This document shows, piece by piece, positions 1 through 6,368 of a stretch of DNA of 13,575 nt. The notes beneath the pieces were generated by a model. The model saw only the letters and a program-made list of their open reading frames with translations. It searched no databases and had not been told where the DNA came from. The stretch covers positions 1 to 13,575 of the forward strand of contig CAYNKQ010000021.1 in the NCBI GenBank assembly GCA_964397855.1, written 5' to 3'. Made by a program: the position numbers and the translations under genes. The number at the start of each line of letters is the position of its first letter. Within the stretch, counting starts at the first letter, position 1. This DNA is from UBA7683 sp964397855. Lineage in GTDB: Bacteria; Patescibacteriota; Saccharimonadia; Saccharimonadales; UBA7683.

Positions 1-36
1 CCATGGAAGCGCGCTAGCCAACTGCGCCAATGCCCC
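1..36 (-). tRNA. tRNA-Ala(GGC), 5' half only, cut by window edge
   Basis: Read on the minus strand from base 36, the sequence opens with GGGGCAT, then T8-G9, then a D-arm with a perfect GCGC/GCGC stem and the AGTTGGCTA loop (A14, G18, G19 and A21 all in place). The anticodon stem CTTCC and loop bases A32, T33, G34, G35 follow, and then the window ends. The anticodon is therefore GGN. The GGGGC acceptor start together with an ATGG loop start is typical of tRNA-Ala(GGC). Pro, Thr or Ser with a GG-start anticodon are less likely from the acceptor. The third anticodon base and the 3' half lie outside the window. Confidence 0.85.
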
Positions 37-68
37 AAAACGCCTAGCCCTAAAGGAGGCTGCTACCG

Positions 69-74
69 ATTATA
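69..74 (-). promoter_or_regulatory. Candidate -10 box for the tRNA-Ala gene
   Basis: The minus strand carries a perfect TATAAT about 32 bases upstream of the tRNA-Ala 5' end, leaving a short leader for RNase P to remove. No good -35 hexamer is seen 16-18 bases upstream, so the call rests on the -10 box and its position. Confidence 0.5.
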
Positions 75-85
75 CAAGATGTACG

Positions 86-94
86 TGCTATAGT
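86..94 (+). promoter_or_regulatory. Extended -10 promoter for the small membrane protein gene
   Basis: TGCTATAGT is an extended -10 element (TG-n-TATAGT). It predicts a start of transcription near base 101, about 19 bases before the ATG at 120, so the leader would include the GAGGA ribosome binding site at 109-113. No -35 box is obvious. The element lies just upstream (in tRNA terms) of the opposing tRNA-Ala -10 box, so the two divergent promoters overlap. Confidence 0.5.
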
Positions 95-119
95 GGTAGT
101 TATTAAGCGAGGAAAATGT

Positions 120-500
120 ATGAACAAGTTTGGTAAAGTTTCTTTATTCACGGCTGGCATCATGTATCCTACAGCCGCACTTGCGGGTGGCCTGGTGGCT
201 TGGAACTTAAAAAGCGGTAATCCTGACAACGTAGATATCACCGCTGGACTGGCATACCTTCGGCCAATCCTTGTCACTGGCTTCATTCTTTTTGGTGTTC
301 TATTTATTGTCAGTCTGATTAGTGGCGTACTGGCACTCAGAAGAGATCAAGATAGAAGTCTTGGTAAGCTCTCCCTGGTGCTGCTTGCAACTATTTTGGT
401 TTTCTCTGGAGCCGCTGCATTTGCAAACGCCAAAACTGACAATGCCATTGATCAGTATAGAACGCAGAAAGATCAAGAATTTTTTGACGCCGCAAACTAG
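120..500 (+). CDS. Small three-TM membrane protein, unknown function
   Basis: This 126-residue protein is not one I recognise. Three hydrophobic segments are visible at about residues 8-28, 46-72 and 81-104. The first could act as a signal anchor or a signal peptide (it ends ...TAALAGG). The C-terminal 20 residues are charged and soluble (IDQYRTQKDQEFFDAAN). The ATG at 120 is chosen over an upstream in-frame ATG at 93 because GAGGA at 109-113 sits six bases before it and the extended -10 box overlaps the upstream ATG. It stands alone: the tRNA-Ala gene is divergent on one side and the minus-strand 7TM gene is convergent on the other. The layout (signal-like helix, polar loop, two helices) slightly resembles small pilin-like or TrbC-like subunits, but there is no motif to support that. 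Confidence 0.75.
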   Translation: MNKFGKVSLFTAGIMYPTAALAGGLVAWNLKSGNPDNVDITAGLAYLRPILVTGFILFGVLFIVSLISGVLALRRDQDRSLGKLSLVLLATILVFSGAAAFANAKTDNAIDQYRTQKDQEFFDAAN

Positions 501-519
501 TCAGAACATTCTAACTAGT
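496..519. terminator. Hairpin between convergent genes, possible bidirectional terminator
   Basis: ACTAGT at 496-501 and again at 514-519 are self-complementary arms. Inside them AGA (503-505) pairs with TCT (510-512) around an ACAT loop, with one C/A mismatch, giving about nine base pairs. It overlaps the stop codon of the plus-strand gene and ends four bases before the stop of the minus-strand gene. There is no long T-tract on either side, so intrinsic termination would be weak. Confidence 0.4.
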
Positions 520-522
520 CAC

Positions 523-1221
523 TTACTTCTTAGGTGTTGTACGCGGCAGTATATAGCCAAACATTATAAGCGCAAATAACACAGCAAACCCGCACATTAT
601 TGAAGGTATGCCAGCCATAGTACTTGGGTTAAGTGTATTAACGACTGCGGTTGGCAGTAAGAACACAAGGTAGCCCACGATCATGCCGTACAACGCTTCT
701 CGCTGAAGCTTCTTTTTAGACTTTTCGCCAAATCTCATAGCAAGCCAGATACCGAGAAGCAGCAGCCCATAGTAGTATGCGGAGTAGAGGTACCCGACAT
801 ATTGGTGAAGATTGAATATAACATAGTTACTCACACACTGATGGCTCGAAAATGCACTTTCGGTAAAGCCAAAAGCTACTATCCAAAACATCATGAACCC
901 GTAACCAATCGGAACGACCCACTTACTCTTTTTGCCAGCTATAGCATACATGATATGAAGACCAAGTGGAGGAAGTGTCGTTATGGCAATGAATCCAAGC
1001 CGTGACCAAGTAGTTGCATGCATGCCCATTCCACCGCACACAAAGTATTCACACAGCTGAAAGAATGCCAGCGCAAACAACGCAGCGCAAACAAGTTTTG
1101 CGACTTTATTCATTTTGCGTGTCGCAAGGACGACTACCAGCAAAGTTATTTCGATAACAAATGTTGCCAGCATAATTGGCGGTGAAAAACACATAAACAT
1201 TGTCTTTTTGTCTTTAAACAT
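523..1221 (-). CDS. 7TM protein with MCFSP N-terminal motif, unknown function
   Basis: The protein has 232 residues and seven hydrophobic segments, at about 14-34, 42-62, 74-96, 100-120, 140-163, 175-195 and 203-225. Near its start is MCFSPP (C11), followed by an acidic residue inside helix 1 (FVIEITL) and a QLCEYFVC motif at the end of helix 2. MCF(S/T)P starts with a Q..E motif recur in uncharacterised bacterial and archaeal 7TM families such as those called DUF6629 or DUF5765; membership here is from memory and uncertain. Conserved-looking polar spots are C11, C57, E58, C62 and C129. The ATG at 1221 is chosen; a GTG two codons upstream and an ATG seven codons downstream (directly before MCFSP) are alternatives. 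It follows the ITPase gene by about 28 bases and is the last gene of the operon. A TATAGT at 1231-1236, nine bases before the ATG, may provide a promoter of its own. Confidence 0.75.
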   Translation of the reverse strand: MFKDKKTMFMCFSPPIMLATFVIEITLLVVVLATRKMNKVAKLVCAALFALAFFQLCEYFVCGGMGMHATTWSRLGFIAITTLPPLGLHIMYAIAGKKSKWVVPIGYGFMMFWIVAFGFTESAFSSHQCVSNYVIFNLHQYVGYLYSAYYYGLLLLGIWLAMRFGEKSKKKLQREALYGMIVGYLVFLLPTAVVNTLNPSTMAGIPSIMCGFAVLFALIMFGYILPRTTPKK

Positions 1222-1249
1222 AACCACGTAACTATACGTGAATATGTGA

Positions 1250-1801
1250 TCAATTACTAGATAAAAATTGTCTGAGCTGATCTATGGACTTAATCTTACT
1301 GTAGAGTGTGTCATATTCTTCTTGTTCTAAATCCGCTCGCGTTCGACCACCATAGCCACTTGGAATAAATATCTTATCCCAACCAAACCCCATTTCACCG
1401 GCGCTTGGCTGCTGGGCTATTGTGCCTTCAATAGATCCTTCTATCACCTCAAGTCTACTTCCATCAAAGTACCCGTACGCGCACTTTGCTGTTGCCGATC
1501 TATCTTCAAACCCATCAAGCATTCTACAGATAGCTTCAAGGCCGGTCGTTTCGACAAAAAATTTTATGAACGGACCCGGAAGCCCGCCGAGCGCTGCAAA
1601 TTCAAGACTCACATCTTCGATCAAAACCGGTTCACCAATCACCTCATACGCCTGCTTGGCTTTGTGTGCGACTACCTCGTGAAGATCAACAGATTGAATC
1701 TCATCTAAATCAACTTTTCGGTGATCAAGTTCAAGCCCCAAAAGCTTCGCAAGATAATCTGCTTTATTTTGATTCCCGGTGATAAATATAGGTTGTTTCA
1801 T
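1250..1801 (-). CDS. Ham1/RdgB-type non-canonical purine NTP pyrophosphatase
   Basis: Family members hydrolyse ITP, dITP and XTP to the monophosphate and pyrophosphate, keeping deaminated purines out of DNA and RNA. The 183-residue protein has the family's landmarks: TGNQNKADYL at 8-17 (nucleotide-binding N-terminus), IEDVSLEFAALGGLPGPFIK at 61-80 with the catalytic-type acid D63, and GFGWDKIFIPSGY at 138-150 for base recognition. The GLPGPFIK and single-domain layout resemble the archaeal/eukaryotic ITPase branch more than E. coli RdgB. Oddly, the C-terminal SHR motif that normally contacts substrate is missing: the place is taken by LYSKIKSIDQL (166-176), and the preceding AEM..KN stretch has become ADLEQEEY. 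The gene starts six bases after the ligA stop and is clearly in its operon. Activity on ITP is inferred; the altered C-terminus may change substrate preference. Confidence 0.88.
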   Translation of the reverse strand: MKQPIFITGNQNKADYLAKLLGLELDHRKVDLDEIQSVDLHEVVAHKAKQAYEVIGEPVLIEDVSLEFAALGGLPGPFIKFFVETTGLEAICRMLDGFEDRSATAKCAYGYFDGSRLEVIEGSIEGTIAQQPSAGEMGFGWDKIFIPSGYGGRTRADLEQEEYDTLYSKIKSIDQLRQFLSSN

Positions 1802-1807
1802 ACTTCT

Positions 1808-3832
1808 CTATTCTATGAGTTCTAATAATGTTGTTTCATCAATTACTTGAGTACCAAATCTTGTCGCCTTATTAAGCTTGCTCTCGCCTACCTTACCCCC
1901 AGCTACTAAATAAGTCGTGCCCTTACCGACCGAGGATTGGAACGTACCGCCAAGGCTACGAACCTTATCTGCCGCTTCATCACGGCTCATAGTACTTAGA
2001 CTACCCGTAATAACGAAGCTTTTGCCGTGGAGCGGACCCCGTGACTTTGACTCATATTGCGGCAACACACCAAGCTGCGCAAACTTTGAAATCAAAGCAA
2101 TGTTATCTGGATCGGCAAACCATGCAAGAATTGACTCGGCAACAACCTCGCCAACACCCTCAATGGTCAGAAGTTCATCAATTGTTGCTTCTTGAAGTTT
2201 TTCCAGGTTACCAAACCGTTCTGCTAGATCAATTGCGGTCTGTTGGCCAACGTGGCGAATACCAAGCCCAAAAATGAATCGTTCAAGTTTTGGTGTTTTG
2301 GCTTCTGAAATAGCATTAACAAGGTTGTTTGCAGAAATCTCAGCGAAACGATCCAACTCAAGCAACTGCTCAACAGTAAGTACATATATGTCGGCCATGT
2401 CTTTCACTAAGCCGGAATCTACCAATGCTTCAACATTTTTTTCACCAAGTGTATCGATATCAAGTGCACCTTTGCTTGCATAGTGGCGCAACGAGCGCTT
2501 GAGTATAATTGGCCCAGTTAAGCCTTTGACTCTATAAACTACTTCTTTTTCTGAACGATAAAATTCGAGCTCAGGATACTGGCGCGCCAACTCTGCCTCG
2601 TAATCTATCTTTTTCGACCTTTTTGGCCGAAGCTCAAGAATGACTGATTCGACCTGTGGAATAATATCACCTGCCTTAAATATGACGACCGTATCACCTA
2701 TTCGTACATCTTTTCTGGCGATCTCATCAGCATTATGCAAACTGGCATGCTGAACCGTAGTGCCCGCTACCACTACGGGATCAAATACAGCAACTGGGGT
2801 GGCTGCACCGGTTCGGCCAATACTAATCACAACATCTTTCACAACAGTCGTTGCTTGTTCGGCAGCGTACTTGTAAGCAACCGCCGCTCGTGGCTGCTTA
2901 CCTACGACACCAAGTGCCGCAAATTGAGCGCGATCGTTAACTTTAATGACCAAACCGTCTATATTAAACGGCAGCTCCTCACGAATTCCTTCAACATAAT
3001 CGACAAATTTCATAACATCACTCAGCTCACTAAATACCGTTGCCTGTTTGTTCCGTGAAATGCCTAGAGCAGTTGCAGCCTCATATGCAAACATGTTTGT
3101 GGGTACTTCGGATGGATTCTCGCGCAGCACATCATAAGCATTAAACGAAAGTGGCCGCTCTGCAACAAGTTTTGGGTCGAGTTGTCGAATTGTACCTGCT
3201 GCTAGATTTCGAGGATTAGCAAACTGAGGCAAGCCTTCAGCCTGACGCTCAAGGTTAAGTTTCTCGAATTCTTTTTTGAGCATGACAACTTCTCCACGTA
3301 CCTCAGTCCTGCCTTGTAGAAATAATTCAAAACCAGGCCCGCTACGAAGTCGCAGTGGTACATTCTTGATAGTACGAATATTGGCCGTCACGTCTTCACC
3401 TACAAAACTATCACCACGGGTGACAGCTTGTACCAAAACACCGTCTTGATATATTAGCGAGCAAGCCAAACCGTCCATTTTAATATCAGCAAAGTATTCG
3501 TGTTTTGCACCTGGCAGTAACTTATCTATACGCTTCACCCAAGCTTCAATTTCTTCAATGTTAAAGACATCGTTCAGGCTAAGCATGCGTGATGTATGTG
3601 TCACTTTTTTAAAGCCTTCCAGTAACGCGTTGCCGACACGCTGGGTTGGACTATCCTGACTAATCAACTGCGGGTAGTCGGCTTCAATCCTCTTAAGTTC
3701 TTGTGCCAGACCGTCGTAAACAGCATCATCGATTGTTGGCTTTTCAAGCGTGTAGTACTGATAGCTATGTTTATTTAATAGCTCTTTTAATTCAGTAAGT
3801 CGTTTGATTATTCGTTTTGGTGGCTCATTCAT
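1808..3832 (-). CDS. ligA: NAD-dependent DNA ligase LigA lacking the zinc-finger cysteines
   Basis: LigA seals nicks in duplex DNA during replication and repair using NAD+. At 674 residues the length is normal. Domains in order: Ia NAD-binding (about 1-70, HSYQYYTLEKPTIDDAVYD), adenylation with the KMDG lysine K118, TEVRGE (176-181), IDGLVIK (291-297) and AYKYAA (319-324), the OB fold (about 325-405, ending KAGDIIPQVES), the zinc-finger region (about 410-445), helix-hairpin-helix repeats (about 490-585, GLGIRHVGQQ and IEGVGE) and a C-terminal BRCT domain (about 599-674). The striking point is that the four zinc-ligand cysteines normally found as CPxC...C...C are all absent; the whole protein has one cysteine (C124), in the adenylation domain. 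The ATG overlaps the stop of the upstream membrane gene as ATGA and has no good ribosome binding site, so translation is probably coupled. The ITPase gene follows after six bases. Confidence 0.97.
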   Translation of the reverse strand: MNEPPKRIIKRLTELKELLNKHSYQYYTLEKPTIDDAVYDGLAQELKRIEADYPQLISQDSPTQRVGNALLEGFKKVTHTSRMLSLNDVFNIEEIEAWVKRIDKLLPGAKHEYFADIKMDGLACSLIYQDGVLVQAVTRGDSFVGEDVTANIRTIKNVPLRLRSGPGFELFLQGRTEVRGEVVMLKKEFEKLNLERQAEGLPQFANPRNLAAGTIRQLDPKLVAERPLSFNAYDVLRENPSEVPTNMFAYEAATALGISRNKQATVFSELSDVMKFVDYVEGIREELPFNIDGLVIKVNDRAQFAALGVVGKQPRAAVAYKYAAEQATTVVKDVVISIGRTGAATPVAVFDPVVVAGTTVQHASLHNADEIARKDVRIGDTVVIFKAGDIIPQVESVILELRPKRSKKIDYEAELARQYPELEFYRSEKEVVYRVKGLTGPIILKRSLRHYASKGALDIDTLGEKNVEALVDSGLVKDMADIYVLTVEQLLELDRFAEISANNLVNAISEAKTPKLERFIFGLGIRHVGQQTAIDLAERFGNLEKLQEATIDELLTIEGVGEVVAESILAWFADPDNIALISKFAQLGVLPQYESKSRGPLHGKSFVITGSLSTMSRDEAADKVRSLGGTFQSSVGKGTTYLVAGGKVGESKLNKATRFGTQVIDETTLLELIE

Positions 3833-4881
3833 ATCAAGGATCGGTATAGTTTGTATAGGTAGACATGGATTAGCGGGAGTGCAATAATTTGTATAATCTC
3901 AACCATTAGCAGCACTTGTGAACTCAGGAAGCGAATGGCAATGAGCAGAAATATCGTGTAAATCACACCGAGTATTACTGGGAGCGCCAATATACGCCGG
4001 AACACAGCGAATCGCTGAAACTGAACCAGTGATTTAGCCGCTTTTAGTGCAGCACCCGGGTATACCCCAGGTATGGTCACAATATACATAGCCATGATTG
4101 TTGAAGTCAGCCAATAGAAAGAAAGGAGCGATATTAACACCGTCACTACAAAAAATGCTATGTCTTCAAAGCCAGAAGCAAATAAATTTGTGGTTCTGGC
4201 CACGCTATAGATGAAGCTAGCCAAGCCAAACGGCAATAACTGAATTCCAGCGATTATGACAAGCACAGCACCAGACAGCAAAGGGGTCACACCCTGGTAG
4301 TACGCGTCACGGGCTTTGATTCGTTCACCAGCATGTAGTTGACGAATTGCCCATATATACACAAGACTCATAATAAATATTGAGCCGACCGCAACAGCAC
4401 CACTCGATTGTAAGTTTCCGGAGGTTTCTATAACCGCACCAAGTGTTGCCACATTGGTCTTGAGGTTTTCACCTTCACCGAGTACTGATTGAACCGAGCT
4501 CTTGATGGTGTCAATATCCGTAGAAACAGGAGAACGAAATATCACTATGTACACAACACTATAAATGAACATGATGGTGATAAACTTCCACCTATGCTTG
4601 AACATGAATGCAAAGGAATCTCTGAGCAAAGAGAAACTAGAAGGAATATAACGAGGCTCCGGCTTAATCCTCTTTTGAAGCCTAAAAGAACGATACCTTT
4701 TAGTTTTTGGATCCGTGGCTTTCCATTCTTTAAATTTTTGGCGCGCGGCTCGCAGTAGGTCTTGAGGGGCAATATTTAAAACAGCACTGCTTGGCTTTTT
4801 GGTGTTTAAATTGTTAGTCTCGGTGACCTTGGTTTTTCTTACTTTATCGCTAAGCTTAGTGTTTTTATTTTTAGTAGCCAT
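3829..4881 (-). CDS. Multi-pass membrane protein with Lys-rich cytoplasmic N-terminus
   Basis: I do not recognise this 350-residue protein with confidence. Residues 1-80 are rich in Lys and Arg and look unstructured or cytoplasmic. About six hydrophobic segments follow, near 95-115, 162-182, 198-225, 238-262, 264-275 and 295-345 (the last stretch holds two helices). A polar loop at about 116-160 rich in Ser, Thr and Gly separates the first two helices. The PGVYPGAALKAAKSLVQFQR stretch, at about 270-290 before the last helices, recalls the repeated segments of DUF975 or glycerophosphodiesterase membrane-domain proteins, but that is only a resemblance. The start overlaps the htpX stop by one base (TAATG), and a strong GGAGG lies nine bases upstream at 4891-4896, inside the end of htpX. 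The stop overlaps the ligA start. It therefore sits between a membrane protease and DNA ligase in one transcript. Confidence 0.8.
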   Translation of the reverse strand: MATKNKNTKLSDKVRKTKVTETNNLNTKKPSSAVLNIAPQDLLRAARQKFKEWKATDPKTKRYRSFRLQKRIKPEPRYIPSSFSLLRDSFAFMFKHRWKFITIMFIYSVVYIVIFRSPVSTDIDTIKSSVQSVLGEGENLKTNVATLGAVIETSGNLQSSGAVAVGSIFIMSLVYIWAIRQLHAGERIKARDAYYQGVTPLLSGAVLVIIAGIQLLPFGLASFIYSVARTTNLFASGFEDIAFFVVTVLISLLSFYWLTSTIMAMYIVTIPGVYPGAALKAAKSLVQFQRFAVFRRILALPVILGVIYTIFLLIAIRFLSSQVLLMVEIIQIIALPLIHVYLYKLYRSLI

Positions 4882-5762
4882 TATAATGTTCCTCCCATTT
4901 CTTCAAGCTTAGCAATACGCTCTACAGTTGGCGGATGTGTGCTAAATAGCTTCGCAAAACTCCGCTTTTTCAACGGATTAGCAAAAAAGAGATGTGCTGT
5001 TGAACTGTTTTGACGCTTAAGCGTTGAGCCATTTGATTCAATCTTCTTCAGTGCTGACGCTAACCCTTCTGGATAACGGGTTGTCAATGCACCGCTTGCA
5101 TCAGCTAGAAATTCACGCCGTCTTGAAACTGCAAGCTGTACTAATGCTGCAACTATTGGTGCCAGAATTGCTAGTACAATCGCAAGAATCATCATTAGCG
5201 GACTACCATCTTCGTCGTCATCTCGATTACCACCAAACCACATTATCCGAAGCAACATGTCACTCAATATTCCTACTATTGATACACACGCAAAAACAAT
5301 CATCATAAGCCTAATATCATAGTTCTGGATATGACCCATCTCATGAGCCATCACACCTTCAAGTTCGCTGTCTTCAAGGAGATCAAGAATCCCAGTGGTA
5401 GCCGCTACACTAGCGTGTTTTGGATCACGCCCAGTTGCAAACGCGTTGGGAGCAGGGTCATCGATAATATACACTTTCGGCATTGGCAAGCCCGTAGTGA
5501 TGCTCAAGTTCTCAACAATACGGTATAGCCTTGGGTTGTCAGATTTTTGAATCTCCTTAGCGCCGTTAACCGCCAGGGCAACCCGTGACGACGCAAAATA
5601 GCTAATCAAGCTGTATGCAGCCGCAAAGCCAAATATATAGTAGACCGTTCTCGTATCTCCGACATACAGACTATATGCGTATCCAATTGCACCAATAACA
5701 GCAACAAACAAGCTCATGATGAGAATTGTCTTGCGCTTATTGGCGGCAATCTGGCTATACAT
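4881..5762 (-). CDS. htpX: Membrane zinc metalloprotease HtpX (M48B)
   Basis: HtpX is a membrane-embedded zinc protease that cleaves misfolded membrane proteins with its active site on the cytoplasmic side. The 293-residue length matches the family. Two helices lie near residues 13-33 and 39-58, and two more at about 150-172 and 188-212. The zinc site HEMGH is at 140-144, and the third ligand is E217 in RRREFLADASGA. DPAPNAFATGRD (102-113) and STHPPTVERI (274-283) are typical family motifs. A DDDEDG stretch (181-186) in the loop between helices 3 and 4 is an acidic insertion-like patch. It starts 19 bases after the lemA stop with only a weak ribosome binding site, and its own stop shares an A with the next ATG. 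LemA next to HtpX is a familiar pairing, and expression as one envelope quality-control unit is the natural reading. Confidence 0.97.
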   Translation of the reverse strand: MYSQIAANKRKTILIMSLFVAVIGAIGYAYSLYVGDTRTVYYIFGFAAAYSLISYFASSRVALAVNGAKEIQKSDNPRLYRIVENLSITTGLPMPKVYIIDDPAPNAFATGRDPKHASVAATTGILDLLEDSELEGVMAHEMGHIQNYDIRLMMIVFACVSIVGILSDMLLRIMWFGGNRDDDEDGSPLMMILAIVLAILAPIVAALVQLAVSRRREFLADASGALTTRYPEGLASALKKIESNGSTLKRQNSSTAHLFFANPLKKRSFAKLFSTHPPTVERIAKLEEMGGTL

Positions 5763-5781
5763 TATATTTGAAGTGGCTCTA

Positions 5782-6336
5782 TTAGAATTTTACTTCAACT
5801 GGTTTTTCAGCAGTGGCGCGATCTTCTACTTCAAAAAACTCACGCTTCTTGAAGCCAAGCATACCTGCAAAAATATTAGTTGGAAAGACTTGTACTTTGG
5901 TGTTTAGATCACGTACGGAACCATTGTAGAAACGACGTGAAGCCTGGATCTTGTCTTCAGTATCAACAAGTTCTTCTTGCAGCTGGAGATAATTCTGGTT
6001 CGCCTTAAGATCCGGGTAGCTTTCTGCCACTGCAAACAAGCTTTTAAGTGCGCCTGAAAGCATATTTTCTGTTTGAGCTGTTTCTTCCACTGAACCACCG
6101 ATTGCACCGGAACGTTCTTTTACAACTTTTTCTAGAGTCTCGGCTTCATGCTTTGCATAGCCCTTTACTGTAGAAACAAGATTAGGAATAAGATCCATCC
6201 GGCGTTTTAGCTGAACGGTAATATCACTCCACGCTTCTTCAACTCGTACATTAGTTCTTACCAACCCGTTATAGGTTGCCCAAAGGAACACCAACAGTAG
6301 TACTACTACACCGCCAACGATTGCCAAAATTATCAT
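5782..6336 (-). CDS. lemA: LemA family membrane-anchored helical protein
   Basis: LemA proteins have one N-terminal membrane helix and a long helical domain; their exact biochemical role is not settled, though they are often encoded next to HtpX or TPM/DUF3137-type proteins. Here the helix is at about residues 2-20, followed by the YNGLVR turn and the family signature VEEAWSDITVQLKRRMDLIP (32-51), and later by AVAESYPDLKAN and QLQEELVDTEDKIQASRRFYN. The C-terminal NTKVQVFPTNIFAGMLGFK is also typical. The length, 184 residues, is normal. A strong AAAGGAG ribosome binding site at 6344-6350 sits about seven bases before the ATG. It follows the Tim44-like gene by 32 bases and precedes htpX, so it is very likely co-transcribed with both. 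Confidence 0.97.
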   Translation of the reverse strand: MIILAIVGGVVVLLLVFLWATYNGLVRTNVRVEEAWSDITVQLKRRMDLIPNLVSTVKGYAKHEAETLEKVVKERSGAIGGSVEETAQTENMLSGALKSLFAVAESYPDLKANQNYLQLQEELVDTEDKIQASRRFYNGSVRDLNTKVQVFPTNIFAGMLGFKKREFFEVEDRATAEKPVEVKF

Positions 6337-6368
6337 TAATTTACTCCTTTTATTACCCTTTTAGTATA

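Noticed and set aside
93..119. Upstream ATG at 93 as the start of the first membrane protein
   Set aside because: It overlaps the predicted -10 box and lacks a ribosome binding site, while the ATG at 120 has GAGGA at the right distance.
6363..6368. TATACT as a promoter inside the gap before lemA
   Set aside because: No -35 box fits at 16-18 bases, and the short gap suggests read-through from the Tim44-like gene.
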